A DNA stretch of 64,000 bases, from the NCBI RefSeq assembly GCF_001698225.1, contig NZ_CP016594.1:4526001-4590000 (forward strand). Direction: 5' to 3'. Position numbers and translations under genes: made by a program. A model generated the notes under the pieces. It was not told the origin of the DNA and did no database searches. It worked only from the letters and a program-made list of their open reading frames with translations. This document shows, piece by piece, positions 37,174 to 47,934 of this stretch; positions within the stretch are counted from its first letter, which is position 1, and the number at the start of each line of letters is the position of its first letter. Source of the DNA: Gordonia terrae. GTDB taxonomy: Bacteria > Actinomycetota > Actinomycetes > Mycobacteriales > Mycobacteriaceae.

Positions 37174-39420
37174 TTGAGTCGTAGGACACCGGGCCCGGAC
37201 GACCCCGAGGCGGGCGACGCCGATCGCTCTCGTCGTGGTCGTCGCGCCGGACGCTCCCACGACGAGCTCGGCCCGACCCCGGGACAGGACGCCACCGGCC
37301 CCGTCGGCCCGGGTGACCAGCCCCCCGCACACCCCAGCCTCCGTGAGCCGCGGTCCGCGGATCGATTCGTCCGCGGACGAACGCGGCTGACCGTCCGTCA
37401 GCTCATGGAGCAGATGAACGCGGAGGAGTCGTCACCGGCCGAGCCGCCTGCGGGCTCCGGCCGCTCCGGCTCCCGTCGCGCGATGCCCCCGCGTCCGGAG
37501 TCGCGGAATCCCGAGACCCCGTCGACGCGCGCACGTTCCCGCCGCCTCGGACAGCCGTTCGGTCAGGGCGCCGAACCGCCGTCACCCACGCGTGCGCCGG
37601 GCGCACCCCAGCCGGCGCCCGACGACCGCCCCACCACGGTCCATCGCTTCGACAACGACGTCACCCAGAAGATCCCCACCATCGGCGACTCCGCACCGGA
37701 CCTGTCCGACCGTGCGACCGAGAAGCGGGCCATCGAGGAATCCCGGGGCCAGGAACCGGTCGCCGGGTCTCCGTCGGGGAGCCCGGTCGCGCAGGCACCG
37801 CTCGAGCGCACCCCCGATCTCACCGGACCCCTCGCCCTGCGTTCGGCACCCCGGCGTCATCCCGGACGCGACGAGGACCGTCAGGGTGCGATGCTCCGCA
37901 AGACCGCCGCGACCGGACGGATCCTGGTCGCCATCGCATGTGTCCTCGCGCTCGTCGGCACCGGCTTCGTCTGGGGCTACCTGCAGTCGTGGAACGGCAA
38001 CTGGCGCAACGTCACCGCCGTCGATCCCGATGACCAGAACATCCGCAACAAGGACGCCCAGTACGGTGACGAGACCTATCTGATCGTCGGAACCGACACC
38101 CGCGGCGGACAGAACGCCAAGGTGGGGGCAGGCACCACAGCCGACGCCGACGGCGCCCGATCGGACACCGTCATCCTGGTGAACGTCCCCGCGAACCGGA
38201 GCCGCGTCGTCGCGGTGTCGTTCCCGCGGGACCTGCAGGTGGACCAGCCGGCCTGCCGCGCCTGGGACAACGCGACGGGCGCCTACGGCGCCGAGATGCC
38301 GCCCGCCGACGACGTCAAACTCAACGGCGTCTACGCCGCGGGTGGACCGCAGTGCCTCGTCCGCGTGATCACCGCGATGAGCGGTCTGAACATCAACCAC
38401 TTCATCGGCATGGACTTCTACGGTTTCGAGAAGGTCGTCCGCGCGATCGGCGGCGTCGAGGTCTGCTCGACGGTGCCGCTCTACGACTACGAGATCGGTC
38501 AGATCCTGCGTAAGCCCGGCAAGCAGAAGCTGACCGGTCGACGGGCGCTCAACTACGTGCGGGCCCGCAACATCTCCTCCGAGGGCAACGGCGACTACGG
38601 GCGCATCAAGCGTCAACAGTTGTTCATGTCGTCGCTGCTGCGGTCGTCCTTGTCGGGCAACGTGCTGTCGAACCCCAACAAGCTCAACGGCATCGTGAAC
38701 ACATTCATCGAGTACAGCTATGTCGACGGTGTGGACACCCAGTCGCTCATCAGCCTGGCCGAGTCCATGCAGGGCATCGAGGCCGGACGGGTCTCGTTCC
38801 TGACGATCCCGACATCGGGAACGTCCACCGACGGCGCCAACAACGAGATCCCGCGCACCAGCGACATCGACGCGATCTTCGACGCCATCATCGACGACCT
38901 GCCCCTACCGGGTGAACAGGCTCGCAAGAAGCCGCCGTCATCCTCGAAGGCCCCCTCGAGTTCGGATGAACCGAGCACCAGGGCCGACACGTCCGCTCCC
39001 GGACCGGTCACCGCGACGGCACAGAACCCCGGCAATGTGGGCGTCCGGGTGCTCAACGGCACCGATCGCACCGGTCTCGCCAGCGAGGTGTCCGAACAGC
39101 TCACGCCGTACGGCTTCGACGTCCGCGGTGTCGCCGACGCCTCGGAGAACCGCGACGACACGGTCGTCCGCTACGGGCCGGGACAGCGCGATGCCGCCGC
39201 AACGCTGGCCGAGATGTTCCCCAACGCCAGCATCCAGCTCGATCGCACGGTCAAGTCCGGCGTCGAGCTCATCGTCGGGGCGGATTTCACCGGCTCTCTC
39301 GGATCGGTTCCGGCGTCCGGGGCGACCCTGACGGCGAACCAGCTCGCACCCGCCGAGAACACCGGCAATCTGCCCAATGACCTGGCGATCACCAACGCGG
39401 GCGACACCACCTGTACGTGA
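37174..39420 (+). CDS. LytR-CpsA-Psr (LCP) family glycopolymer ligase
   Basis: 748 residues from a TTG with GAGGA about eight bases upstream. The N-terminal 245 residues are cytoplasmic, disordered and rich in Pro/Arg; a transmembrane helix ([22 protein letters not shown], about 249-270) follows. The LCP domain (about 305-480) has [23 protein letters not shown] and [10 protein letters not shown] LytR_C domain occupies about 620-705 ([22 protein letters not shown]). In mycobacteria such enzymes attach arabinogalactan to peptidoglycan at the outer face of the membrane. The gene position matches Rv0822c. Confidence 0.92.
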   Translation: MSRRTPGPDDPEAGDADRSRRGRRAGRSHDELGPTPGQDATGPVGPGDQPPAHPSLREPRSADRFVRGRTRLTVRQLMEQMNAEESSPAEPPAGSGRSGSRRAMPPRPESRNPETPSTRARSRRLGQPFGQGAEPPSPTRAPGAPQPAPDDRPTTVHRFDNDVTQKIPTIGDSAPDLSDRATEKRAIEESRGQEPVAGSPSGSPVAQAPLERTPDLTGPLALRSAPRRHPGRDEDRQGAMLRKTAATGRILVAIACVLALVGTGFVWGYLQSWNGNWRNVTAVDPDDQNIRNKDAQYGDETYLIVGTDTRGGQNAKVGAGTTADADGARSDTVILVNVPANRSRVVAVSFPRDLQVDQPACRAWDNATGAYGAEMPPADDVKLNGVYAAGGPQCLVRVITAMSGLNINHFIGMDFYGFEKVVRAIGGVEVCSTVPLYDYEIGQILRKPGKQKLTGRRALNYVRARNISSEGNGDYGRIKRQQLFMSSLLRSSLSGNVLSNPNKLNGIVNTFIEYSYVDGVDTQSLISLAESMQGIEAGRVSFLTIPTSGTSTDGANNEIPRTSDIDAIFDAIIDDLPLPGEQARKKPPSSSKAPSSSDEPSTRADTSAPGPVTATAQNPGNVGVRVLNGTDRTGLASEVSEQLTPYGFDVRGVADASENRDDTVVRYGPGQRDAAATLAEMFPNASIQLDRTVKSGVELIVGADFTGSLGSVPASGATLTANQLAPAENTGNLPNDLAITNAGDTTCT

Positions 39421-39526
39421 TCACGGGCGGTCGCAGAGGCCCGGATGGACGGATCTGCACCCGACGTTCACCGCACGTTCATCGGTCGGAGTCGGTCGCG
39501 TGCGATCACGCACGTATCCTGGCAAC

Positions 39527-40189
39527 ATGCGTACCGCCTACCAAGAGCAACTCGAGGCCTTGACCTCGGTATTGGGTGAGATGTGCGAGCTCGCCGGCAC
39601 CGCGATGGCGCGCGCCACGCAGGCACTGCTGCAGGCCGATCTCGCCATCGCCGAAGAGGTCATCGGGGACACCGACCGGATGAGCCAGCTGACGGCCCGC
39701 GCCGAGGAACAGTCCTTCGCGCTACTCGCGTTGCAGGCGCCGGTCGCCGGCGATCTGCGCGGGGTCGTCAGCGGATTCCAGATCGTCGCCGACGCCGACC
39801 GGATGGGCGCCCTGGCGCTGCACGTCGCGAAGGTCGCCCGTCGTCGCCACCCGGCGAAGGCGCTGCCCGAAGAGGTCAACGGTTACTTCGCCGAGATGGG
39901 TCGCCTGGCGGTGACGCTGGCGAAGAACGCGCACGAGGTCCTGGTCACCAGCGACCCGCAGGCCGCGCTCCGCCTCCAGGAGGACGACGACGCGATGGAC
40001 GACCTCCACCGCCATCTCTTCACCGTCCTCATGGACCGCGAGTGGAAGCACGGCGTCGCGGCCGCTGTCGACGTCACGCTGCTCGGCCGCTACTACGAGC
40101 GATTCGCCGACCACGCGGTCCTGATCGGCCGTCGCGTCGTGTTCACCGCGACCGGCAAGACCCCGGAGCAGTTCCAGAGCGTGGGGTGA
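39527..40189 (+). CDS. phoU: Phosphate transport regulator PhoU
   Basis: 220 residues with the two three-helix PhoU repeats: residues about 10-100 ([27 protein letters not shown]) and 115-210 ([18 protein letters not shown]). The acidic E/D-x-x-x-D metal-binding patterns are kept in both halves. PhoU signals Pst status to the phosphate two-component system. It converges on pstSCAB rather than following it, as in mycobacteria (PhoY2). Confidence 0.94.
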   Translation: MRTAYQEQLEALTSVLGEMCELAGTAMARATQALLQADLAIAEEVIGDTDRMSQLTARAEEQSFALLALQAPVAGDLRGVVSGFQIVADADRMGALALHVAKVARRRHPAKALPEEVNGYFAEMGRLAVTLAKNAHEVLVTSDPQAALRLQEDDDAMDDLHRHLFTVLMDREWKHGVAAAVDVTLLGRYYERFADHAVLIGRRVVFTATGKTPEQFQSVG

Positions 40190-40231
40190 TTTCCCTCGCT
40201 CGACGCGGATCGTCGAGCAGAGGACCACACC

Positions 40232-40279
40232 GAAAGAGGCCGAGAATTCAGTTTCCGACACTGAACTCGGCCTCTTTTC
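40232..40279 (+). terminator. Rho-independent terminator after phoU
   Basis: Stem GAAAGAGGCCGAG (40232-40244) with CTCGGCCTCTTTT (40266-40278), extended inside by TTCAGT/ACTGAA, ending in a T-run. Confidence 0.85.
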
Positions 40280-40356
40280 ACGTTCGTGAAGAACTGTGCC
40301 CGAAGTGAGGCCGGCGAGATTTCACACGCGCCGAGGTCGTCGTTAGGGTGGCGGAC

Positions 40357-40506
40357 ATGGCCCAGCACTATCCGACCGAGCCCGATTTCAATGCGGTGAC
40401 CGACGAGGACGCCGAGGCTGCCGCCCACCGCCGCAAGATACTCGCGTATCTGGGTGTGACCGCATCGCTGGTCGCCCTGCTGGCGATCCTGCTGCTCAAC
40501 ATGTGA
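40357..40506 (+). CDS. Small single-pass membrane protein
   Basis: 49 residues, ATG to TGA. The first half is polar and acidic (PTEPDFNAVTDEDAEAAAHRRK), followed by one hydrophobic helix (ILAYLGVTASLVALLAILLLN) reaching the C-terminus. Codon third positions are GC-rich, and a terminator hairpin follows directly, which supports a real gene. Function unknown. Confidence 0.7.
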   Translation: MAQHYPTEPDFNAVTDEDAEAAAHRRKILAYLGVTASLVALLAILLLNM

Positions 40507-40512
40507 CGCACG

Positions 40513-40549
40513 ACGAAGCCCGCTCCCCGGATGGGTGAGCGGGCTTTGT
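40513..40549. terminator. Bidirectional terminator between the small membrane protein and pstB
   Basis: AAGCCCGCTC (40516-40525) pairs with GAGCGGGCTT (40537-40546); T-rich on the plus strand and usable for the convergent pst operon as well. Confidence 0.8.
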
Positions 40550-40566
40550 CGGTCTCGCGTCGGGTT

Positions 40567-41343
40567 CTAGCCGAAGCGGCCCGAGATGTAGTCCTCGGTC
40601 TCCTTCTTCGTCGGGTTGGAGAACATCGTCTCGGTGTCGTTGATCTCGACGAGCTGGCCGGGCTGGCCGACTGCCTCGAGGTTGAAGAACGCGGTCTGAT
40701 CGCTGACGCGAGCCGCCTGCTGCATGTTGTGGGTCACGATGACGATGGTGTACTCCTTCTTGAGTTCACCCATCAGATCCTCGATGGCCAGCGTGGAGAT
40801 CGGGTCGAGCGCCGAACACGGCTCGTCCATGAGCAGGACGTCGGGCGAGACCGCGATCGCGCGGGCGATGCACAGACGCTGCTGCTGTCCACCCGACAGT
40901 CCGCCCCCCGGCTTGTCCAGACGGTCCTTGACCTCTTCCCAGAGGTTCGCGCCGCGCAGGCTCTTCTCGGCGACGTCGTCGAGCTGGGAACGGTTCCGCA
41001 CGCCCTGCAGGCGCAGACCGGCGACGACGTTGTCGCGGATCGACATGGTCGGGAACGGGTTCGGCCGCTGGAACACCATGCCGATGGTCGCGCGCACGCT
41101 GACCGGGTCGACGGTCTTGCCGTAGATGTCCTCGCCGTCGAGGAGCACGCTCCCCTTGGCGTACGCACCCGGGGTCACCTCGTGCATGCGGTTGAGGGTT
41201 CGCAGCACCGTCGACTTGCCACAGCCCGACGGGCCGATGAAGGCGGTGATGCAACGCGGCGGGACCTCGAGGGTGACGTCCTTGACCGCGTGGAAATCGC
41301 CGTAGTAGATGTTCAGGTCTTTGATGTCGAGGCGCTTGGCCAT
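40567..41343 (-). CDS. pstB: Phosphate ABC transporter ATP-binding protein
   Basis: 258 residues from the ATG before [19 protein letters not shown]; the longer frame is rejected. Walker [13 protein letters not shown] signature [14 protein letters not shown], Walker [14 protein letters not shown] and switch His in IVTHNMQQA. It powers high-affinity phosphate import with PstA/PstC. Last gene of the pst operon. Confidence 0.96.
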   Translation of the reverse strand: MAKRLDIKDLNIYYGDFHAVKDVTLEVPPRCITAFIGPSGCGKSTVLRTLNRMHEVTPGAYAKGSVLLDGEDIYGKTVDPVSVRATIGMVFQRPNPFPTMSIRDNVVAGLRLQGVRNRSQLDDVAEKSLRGANLWEEVKDRLDKPGGGLSGGQQQRLCIARAIAVSPDVLLMDEPCSALDPISTLAIEDLMGELKKEYTIVIVTHNMQQAARVSDQTAFFNLEAVGQPGQLVEINDTETMFSNPTKKETEDYISGRFG

Positions 41344-41389
41344 GGCAGTGGTCCGTTCTGGAAAAGATGACCCGAGAAGGGTGAGGAGG

Positions 41390-42295
41390 TCAGGAGGTCT
41401 TGGGGGCGAAGAGTTTCGACACCGCCTTGGCACCGAAGTAGACGATGGCGACGAGGATCACCAGTGTCAGTGCCGCGCCCCACACCTGGTCGAACGCGCC
41501 CGGTCCGTTGTTGTACTGCTGCACCATCATCAGTGGCAGTGACTGCTGGTTGCCGTCGAAGGGATTCCAGTTCATCGCCCGGGTGGCACCGACGAGGATC
41601 AGCACCGGCGCCGATTCGCCCATCACGCGGGCGATGGCGAGCATGACGCCGGTGACGATGCCCGACAGCGCCGTCGGGAGAACGATCTTCACGATGGTCT
41701 TCCACTTCGGGATGCCCAGCGCGTACGACGCCTCCCGAAGGTCCTGCGGCACGATCTTCAACATCTCCTCCGTGGCGCGCACCACGAGCGGAACCATCAG
41801 CAGCACCAGCGCGATGGCCACCACGAAGCCCGACCGGGGAAGTCCGAGCGTGGTCCGCCACACCGCATAGACGAAGAGAGCGGCGACGATCGACGGAACA
41901 CCGGAGAGGATGTCGACCATGAAGGTCGTGACCCGCGCCAGCAGCGACTTCTTGGTCGCGTACTCCACCAGGTAGATGGCGACGAAGATGCCCAGCGGGA
42001 TGGAGATGACCGCGGCGAGCGCGGTCTGCATCAGGGTGCCGACGATCGCGTTGGCCGCCCCGCCGCGCCGCTCGGCCTGAGTCCACCAGTCGATGTCGAC
42101 GATCGTCTCGATACCGCGCGACACCAGGGTGAACACCAGCCAGAGCAGGGGAACCAGCGCCAGCAGAAGGGCGGCGATCACGGCGGCGCGCACGGCCCCG
42201 TCGGTGAAACGCCTGCGCCCGGACATCGGGGTGAAGCCGGAGGGCTTCTTGACCGGGTCGGCCGCGGAAGTTGTCGTGGTCACAGACATGGTCAC
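41390..42295 (-). CDS. pstA: Phosphate ABC transporter permease PstA
   Basis: 301 residues, six transmembrane segments and the EAA-type loop [25 protein letters not shown]. The GTG start overlaps the pstC stop (GTGA); an ATG two codons in is the alternative. Membrane channel half with PstC. Confidence 0.95.
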   Translation of the reverse strand: MTMSVTTTTSAADPVKKPSGFTPMSGRRRFTDGAVRAAVIAALLLALVPLLWLVFTLVSRGIETIVDIDWWTQAERRGGAANAIVGTLMQTALAAVISIPLGIFVAIYLVEYATKKSLLARVTTFMVDILSGVPSIVAALFVYAVWRTTLGLPRSGFVVAIALVLLMVPLVVRATEEMLKIVPQDLREASYALGIPKWKTIVKIVLPTALSGIVTGVMLAIARVMGESAPVLILVGATRAMNWNPFDGNQQSLPLMMVQQYNNGPGAFDQVWGAALTLVILVAIVYFGAKAVSKLFAPKTS

Positions 42296-43320
42296 TTCTT
42301 TCCGGCGACGACCGCGCGGGCGGCGGCGTTGACGATGAAGGTCAGGACGAACAGGGTGAGGCCGGCGGAGATGTAGGCGCCGGTCTTGGCCGGGGAGTCG
42401 AACTCGGCGGCGTTGTTGGCGATCTTCGTCGCGAAGGTCTCGCCGCTCTCCATGAGGTTGAAGTTCATGGGTCCGACGGTCGAGATGATGAGCAGCAGGG
42501 CCATCGTCTCACCGAGTGCGCGGCCCAGGCCGAGCATCGACCCGGAGATGTATCCGGAGAACCCGAAGGGCAGCACCGCGACCTTCACGACCTCGAACTT
42601 GGTGGCGCCCAGCGCCAGCGCGGCCTCCCGGTGACCCTTCGGGGTCTGCATGAAGACCTCGCGGGTCACCGCGGTGATGATCGGCAGGATCATGACCGCG
42701 AGCACGATCCCCGCGGTCAGCAGCGTTCCGCCGGTGCTCATGTTGGCGACCTGGGTGGGCTGCTGGAAGAACGGCAGGAAGCCGAGGTTCCCGACCAGCC
42801 ACTCGTTGACCGGGACCAGAGCGGGACCGAGGACGAGGATGCCCCAGAGGCCGTAGACGATCGAGGGCACCGCGGCGAGGAGGTCGACCGTGTAGGTGAT
42901 CGGCCCGACGAATCGCTTCGGTGCGTACTCGGTCAGGAAGATGGAGATGCCGAGCGCGACGGGCATGGCGATCAGCAGCGCGATCACCGAGACCACGACC
43001 GTGGCATAGAACAGCTGCGGGATGCCGAAGGCGAGCTGATCTCCGCTGGTGATCCACTGACCCGTGTAGGTGAAGAAGTTCTCCTCGTTCTTGGCCAGCG
43101 ACGGGATCGCCTGCGCGAGGAGGAAGAGCGCGATCAGTGCGATGACGATGGAGACCACGAAGCCCGAGCCGACGGCGAGGGTGCGGAACACCCGGTCGGC
43201 CACGCGATGATGTGCGGCTGCGTGGAGCGAGGATTCGGGTTGGTCGGGCGATGACCCGGGGGTCTGGCGTTCGCCGGTGTCCGGCGGGATCGCGCCACCC
43301 TCTTTGCTCAGCGAGGTCAT
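42292..43320 (-). CDS. pstC: Phosphate ABC transporter permease PstC
   Basis: 342 residues from the ATG before TSLSKEGG, which has AAGAAGGA upstream; an ATG ten codons earlier is possible. About six transmembrane segments after a polar N-terminal 45 residues, with the permease loop EAALALGATKFEVVKVAVLPFGFSG. Partner of PstA. Confidence 0.95.
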   Translation of the reverse strand: MTSLSKEGGAIPPDTGERQTPGSSPDQPESSLHAAAHHRVADRVFRTLAVGSGFVVSIVIALIALFLLAQAIPSLAKNEENFFTYTGQWITSGDQLAFGIPQLFYATVVVSVIALLIAMPVALGISIFLTEYAPKRFVGPITYTVDLLAAVPSIVYGLWGILVLGPALVPVNEWLVGNLGFLPFFQQPTQVANMSTGGTLLTAGIVLAVMILPIITAVTREVFMQTPKGHREAALALGATKFEVVKVAVLPFGFSGYISGSMLGLGRALGETMALLLIISTVGPMNFNLMESGETFATKIANNAAEFDSPAKTGAYISAGLTLFVLTFIVNAAARAVVAGKK

Positions 43321-43461
43321 GCGTCCTTCTTGTGATTCGGCTCTGGTCATTGGGGCACTTCCCGCCGTCTCGTGGACACGCGAAATGTCGTGTCAGTGTG
43401 TCAACCACGTGCGCGGGGCCGCAACCGAAGCGGCCCCGCGCACGCGATCAGATGGGGTTGA

Positions 43462-44538
43462 TCAGGCGTTCCCGGACCCACCGGACAGCGAGTCGATGGT
43501 TCCCTGCAGCTTGGCCTTGAAGGCGTCGGGGACCGGCACGTAGCCGATCTCCTCGAGGCCGGCCTGGCCGTCGTTCAGGACCGCGGTGAAGGCGTCCTTC
43601 AGCGTCTGGCTGGTGGCCTCGTCCTCGTAGCCTGCCGAGCAGACGATCGAGTACGGGGTGAGCAGCAGCGGGTAGGCGCCCGGGGCCTTGGAGGCGAACA
43701 GGGCGTCGGTGTCGACGACGAGGTCCTTGCTGGCCGGATCCTTGAAGGCCAGCGACTCGAGCGCGTTGCCCGCGCTCTCGGCGTTCAGGGCGACCGGGCC
43801 GGCACCGAAGTCGACCTGGGCGACGCCGAGGTCGTTCTCGGTGGCGAAGCCCCACTCGACGTAGGTGATCGAGCCGGGGGTCTTCTTGACGGTGTCGCCG
43901 ACGCCGGTCGACTTCGAAGCACCGGAACCGACGCCCTTGGGAGCGAATTCCTTGCTGTGCTCGTACGGCCAGTCGGCGGGAGCCGAGTTCTCCAGGAAGC
44001 GCTGGAAGTTGTCGGTGGTGCCCGAGCTGTCCGAACGGTAGACCGGGACGATGTCGGTCGCGGGCAGCTGCACGCCCGGGTTCAGCGCCGCGATGGCCGG
44101 GTCGTTCCAGTTGGTGATCTTGCCGTTGAAGATCTGTGCGATGACGCTCGGGTTGAGCTTGAGGTCTTCGACGCCGTCGAGGTTGTAGGCGACCGCGACC
44201 GGGCCGACGACCAGCGGCAGGTGCCACGGGGCGTTGCCGTTGCAGCGCGCGGTGGCGTCGGTGACCTCGTCGTCCTTGAGGGCCGAGTCCGAGCCGGCGA
44301 AGTCGACGTCGCCCGCGATGAACTTCTTGATGCCATCGCCCGAGCCGCTGCCGGTGTAGTCGAGCACGATGTCGGTGTTGTCGGTCAGGACCTGGCTGAA
44401 GTGCTCCATGGCCTTCTGCTGCGCGGTCGAGCCCTCGCCGCTGACCGTCTGTTCGCTTCCCCCACCGCACGCCGTCACGAGGGTCAGTGCCGCAATCGCC
44501 GACACCGACGCAAGGGCGCCGTTCCGATTGATTTTCAC
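43462..44538 (-). CDS. pstS: Phosphate-binding lipoprotein PstS
   Basis: 358 residues. Lipoprotein signal with VTAC lipobox (Cys24). Phosphate-binding motifs: GEGSTAQQKAM near 36, YTGSGSGDGIKKF near 60, GSDSALKDDE, and YRSDSSGTTDNFQRFL near 168. It captures phosphate outside the membrane and delivers it to PstCA. First gene of the operon, about 140 bases before pstC. Confidence 0.95.
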   Translation of the reverse strand: MKINRNGALASVSAIAALTLVTACGGGSEQTVSGEGSTAQQKAMEHFSQVLTDNTDIVLDYTGSGSGDGIKKFIAGDVDFAGSDSALKDDEVTDATARCNGNAPWHLPLVVGPVAVAYNLDGVEDLKLNPSVIAQIFNGKITNWNDPAIAALNPGVQLPATDIVPVYRSDSSGTTDNFQRFLENSAPADWPYEHSKEFAPKGVGSGASKSTGVGDTVKKTPGSITYVEWGFATENDLGVAQVDFGAGPVALNAESAGNALESLAFKDPASKDLVVDTDALFASKAPGAYPLLLTPYSIVCSAGYEDEATSQTLKDAFTAVLNDGQAGLEEIGYVPVPDAFKAKLQGTIDSLSGGSGNA

Positions 44539-44733
44539 CGCTGGTGTTGCCTTTCCGTTCGCGTTCTCCGCGCCGACTGGCGTCGGGTCCGGAGTGTCCG
44601 ATTGGAAAGCTATGGGGGCGTGGTGGACTGATCCCCTACAAAAGATGAACTGCGGGTGAACTGGCCAAGGCAGACGGGGTGCTACCTGCCTGGAGGCGAT
44701 CGTACGTGATCTGCGTAACCCGACAATCGAGAC

Positions 44734-44752
44734 TTAGGCAAGCCTTGCTATA
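44734..44752 (+). promoter_or_regulatory. IdeR/DtxR-like iron box upstream of the glycan island
   Basis: TTAGGCAAGCCTTGCTATA matches about 15 of 19 positions of TWAGGTWAGSCTWACCTWA and has a perfect inner GCAAG-C-CTTGC palindrome. It ends 18 bases before the ATG at 44771, overlapping any promoter there. Confidence 0.6.
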
Positions 44753-44770
44753 GTTCTGCGGATCGTACTC

Positions 44771-46072
44771 ATGGCCACACCCTCACCCACCCCGCCTTCG
44801 ACCCCCCGGAACGTCGACCCCGCGGCACCCCGACCCGGCACGCTCTCGCGTTTCCGCTGCGCGGCGATCGACCTGCTGCACGGGCACAATCGAGCGGCAC
44901 TGGTGATCGGCCCACTCGACCTTCCGTCCCGCGCCGTGGCAGCCGAGCGGATCGTGCGCCTGGCGCGGTTGGGCCCGCACACCCGCGTCGGACTCCTGCC
45001 CTCGCCCCATCGACGGGACTGGGTGTTCGATCCCGAGGCAGCGGCCGACTCGGTCGCCGACGCACCGCCCCCGGCGCCGGGCACGGACCCGGCCCGCCTG
45101 TTCGAGGAGCTGTACGCGTTGCCGCACAGGCCGTTACGGATCGTGCTGGCGGGCGACCATCTCGCGCTGGACTACGACCACGGACTCGGCGACCTCACCC
45201 TGCTCAACCTGATCGTCGACGTCATCGTGGGCGCGGTCGACCCGTCGACACTGCCTCGCCGGGGGCCGGCGGTCTCACCCCTGCTGGTCGCCTCCGCACT
45301 CACCGTGGCCGACCCGCGCCGGGTCGCCTCGCTCCTGCGCTTCCGGTCTCACCGCGAACCCGCCGAGTCGGCGTTCACGAACCGTCCGGTCCCACCACGG
45401 CGGCCGGTGTCGGCGAATGTCCACATCGCGGCCCCCGACGTGAATGCGATCCGCGCCGCGCGGACGTCGTCGATGCCAAAAACGGGACTCTTCGCCGTCT
45501 GTACGGTCGCCCTGGTCGAGGCACTGACCGAGGCCGGCGTCCGGCTGGACCCGATGGTCACACTGCCCTTCGACGTCCGCACCTACCTACCCGCCCGGAT
45601 GCGCACCTACGCCAACTTCTCTGCCGGACTGAGCTTTCCGGTCGATCACACGACATCGGCCCCCGCGCTGCAACGCGCGATGACCGCATCGGCCCGGATG
45701 GGGCGTCCGACGGCCAACCTGGCCGTCGCCACGATCAAGACGCTGCGTCGCCACAGCCACCGGTCGGCGTCGCCGGGTCAACACATCCACGTCCCGGTCG
45801 AGGGTGAGGTCCGTGCCGAACTGCTGCATTCGAGCGTCGGCCACCTTCCGGGCCGCGAGCGCGGCTGGCAGTGGTCCGACTCCGCCCGCGCCGCGGTCAT
45901 CGCCGTGGCCACACCGCCGTCGGCAGCCGGGATCACGGTGACGACCGGTTTCGTGGGGGGTGGGATCTCCATGACCGCTGCCTTCCGCGACGACGTCTTC
46001 GACCCGGCACGCATTCGCGCGGCGATGGAAGCCGTCGCCGGGCACGCCGCACGGATCGTCGGGGTGCCCTGA
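44771..46072 (+). CDS. Condensation/PapA-like acyltransferase
   Basis: 433 residues. The layout resembles the chloramphenicol-acetyltransferase-like fold shared by NRPS condensation domains, PapA and WS/DGAT enzymes: an N-terminal half ending in LALDYDHGLGDLTLLNLIVDVI, where H-x-x-x-D stands for the HHxxxD active site (first His replaced by Asp), and a C-terminal half with LPFDVRTYLPARMRTYANFSAGLSF. It probably transfers an acyl group to an alcohol or amine. It is preceded by an iron box and followed by glycosyltransferases, so an acylated sugar is a plausible product. Not a confident family match. Confidence 0.65.
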   Translation: MATPSPTPPSTPRNVDPAAPRPGTLSRFRCAAIDLLHGHNRAALVIGPLDLPSRAVAAERIVRLARLGPHTRVGLLPSPHRRDWVFDPEAAADSVADAPPPAPGTDPARLFEELYALPHRPLRIVLAGDHLALDYDHGLGDLTLLNLIVDVIVGAVDPSTLPRRGPAVSPLLVASALTVADPRRVASLLRFRSHREPAESAFTNRPVPPRRPVSANVHIAAPDVNAIRAARTSSMPKTGLFAVCTVALVEALTEAGVRLDPMVTLPFDVRTYLPARMRTYANFSAGLSFPVDHTTSAPALQRAMTASARMGRPTANLAVATIKTLRRHSHRSASPGQHIHVPVEGEVRAELLHSSVGHLPGRERGWQWSDSARAAVIAVATPPSAAGITVTTGFVGGGISMTAAFRDDVFDPARIRAAMEAVAGHAARIVGVP

Positions 46073-46135
46073 CGTCCACCGGTCCCCCGTCCCACCCGTG
46101 AACTCCACCTGATCCGAGCTATCGAAGGCCGAAAC

Positions 46136-47131
46136 GTGCTGTCCTCCCACCCTGCCGAACCAGCGGCCGACCCGATGACCCCCGCACCGGGCATCCCCGT
46201 TCTCGACGCCGCGGCGCGCACCGAACCGACGTTGTCGGTCATCATCTGCTGTTACACCGAGCGTCGGCGTCGATCACTCGACACCGCGATCGTCGAAGTA
46301 CGAGCGCAACTCGGTCCCAAGGACGAACTCCTCGTCGTCGTCGATCACAACGAATCCCTGCGCGCGGACCTGGCAGCCGCCCATCCCGACGCGATCGTGT
46401 GCGCCAACACCGGAGCCCGCGGGCTGTCCGATGCGCGCAACTCCGGCGCGGCCGCTGCGGGCGGAGACGTCGTCGTCTTCATCGACGACGACGCGTGTCC
46501 GGCCCCGAGCGCACTGGCGGCCGTCCGAACCCGATGCTCGGACCCCGACGTCGTGGCAGTGGGCGGAGCCGTTGTGGCACTGTGGGACTCCCCCGCTCCC
46601 CGATGGTTCCCCGAGGAGTTCGGGTGGGTGGTCGGCTGCGATTACCGAGGACTTCCGGGTGACGGCGCGCCGATCCGCAACCCGATCGGCGCCGCCATGG
46701 CCGTCCGCCGGGCCGCCTTGATCGAGATCGGTGGTTTCTCGACGCGACTCGGTCGACAGGGCACGTTGCCCGCCGGGTGCGAGGAAACCCTCATGGGTAT
46801 CGACCTGCGGCGCCGGGACCCGTCGTCGAAGATCCTGCGCGACAAGGCTTTCGGAGTCACACATACGGTGACCGACGACCGCGCCCGGTTCGGCTACTTC
46901 GCCCATCGGTGCTACCAGGAGGGGCGCTCGAAGGCGATCCTGTCGGAACTGGCCGGCAGCGGCGAGGCCCTGGCGAGCGAGCGGAGGTACAGCACCAGGG
47001 TGCTGCCCGCGGGGGTCTGGCGACATCGTCGGACCCCGAGTCGGGTCGGCGCGCTCGTCGCCGGTTTCGTGCTCACCTGCGCCGGATACGCTTTCGGGCT
47101 CGCCGGCCGCGGACGAGGTGTGTCCCGATGA
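46136..47131 (+). CDS. Family 2 glycosyltransferase
   Basis: 331 residues. GT-A fold: LSVIICCYTERRRRSLDTAI, then GLSDARNSGAAAAGGDVVVFIDDDACP with the DxD metal site, then RNPIGAAMAVRRAALIEIGGF and CEETLMGIDLRRR, the acidic catalytic region. A weak hydrophobic stretch near the C-terminus (GALVAGFVLTCAGYAFGLAG) may tether it to the membrane. Its stop overlaps the GH16 start (ATGA). Confidence 0.9.
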   Translation: MLSSHPAEPAADPMTPAPGIPVLDAAARTEPTLSVIICCYTERRRRSLDTAIVEVRAQLGPKDELLVVVDHNESLRADLAAAHPDAIVCANTGARGLSDARNSGAAAAGGDVVVFIDDDACPAPSALAAVRTRCSDPDVVAVGGAVVALWDSPAPRWFPEEFGWVVGCDYRGLPGDGAPIRNPIGAAMAVRRAALIEIGGFSTRLGRQGTLPAGCEETLMGIDLRRRDPSSKILRDKAFGVTHTVTDDRARFGYFAHRCYQEGRSKAILSELAGSGEALASERRYSTRVLPAGVWRHRRTPSRVGALVAGFVLTCAGYAFGLAGRGRGVSR

Positions 47132-47934
47132 GGCCCGGCAGGCTGCTCGCGTCGATGGGCGCGGCGGTGGCCACGGCGGTGTCCGCGTGTTCGGTACCGA
47201 CCGTCCTGGCCGAGCCCGACACCGGACCCGAGGTGATCTTCGTCGACGAGTTCGACGGCCCCGCGCGCGCACCGGGCAGCCCCTGGCAGATGATGACCGG
47301 CGGCGGAGGCTGGGGCAACAACGAGTCGCAGGTCTACACCGACTCGTCCGCCAACGCCCGGATCGACGGCCAGGGACACCTGGCCATCACCGCACGACGG
47401 GGACCGGACGGCTACACCTCGGCGAGGTTGTCGACGAAGGATCGGCTCTCGGTCACCTACGGCCGGATCAGTGCCCGCATCGCCGTACCCGCCGGCACCG
47501 GTCTGCACCCCGCGTTCTGGATGCTCGGCGACGACATCGACGAGGTCGGGTGGCCCGCGGCCGGTGAGATCGACATCATCGAGACGCTCGATCAGGCACC
47601 GGAATTCCACACCGGGGTCCACGTACCGCAGACGTCCTCGGAACGGGGACAGAACATCTCGAGGTCGGGCGTCCCCGCCGGGCCGCTGGCCTCGACCTTC
47701 CGCACCTACTGGCTGAACAAGCTCCCGGGCCGGATCGAGAGCGGGATCGACGACCAGCGGCTGTTCGTCGTCGAACCCGGGGATCTCGCGCCGGACGCAC
47801 GCTGGGTCCTCGACCAGCCCTTCCACCTACTGCTCAATCTCGCCGTCGGGGGCAACTGGCCCGGACCGACCGACGACACGACACCCGCGGAGAACACCAT
47901 GCTCGTCGACTGGGTACGGGTGACCGCACCGTGA
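47128..47934 (+). CDS. Glycoside hydrolase family 16 lipoprotein
   Basis: 268 residues. Signal sequence with a VSAC lipobox near residue 20, so anchored outside the membrane. The GH16 domain begins at VIFVDEFDG and has the catalytic EIDIIE near 147-152, with WGNNESQVYT and YGRISARIAVPAG strands. Such enzymes cut or transglycosylate beta-1,3/1,4 glucans or galactans. Inside a glycosyltransferase operon it probably trims, releases or remodels the product. Overlaps both neighbours by four bases. Confidence 0.92.
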   Translation: MRPGRLLASMGAAVATAVSACSVPTVLAEPDTGPEVIFVDEFDGPARAPGSPWQMMTGGGGWGNNESQVYTDSSANARIDGQGHLAITARRGPDGYTSARLSTKDRLSVTYGRISARIAVPAGTGLHPAFWMLGDDIDEVGWPAAGEIDIIETLDQAPEFHTGVHVPQTSSERGQNISRSGVPAGPLASTFRTYWLNKLPGRIESGIDDQRLFVVEPGDLAPDARWVLDQPFHLLLNLAVGGNWPGPTDDTTPAENTMLVDWVRVTAP

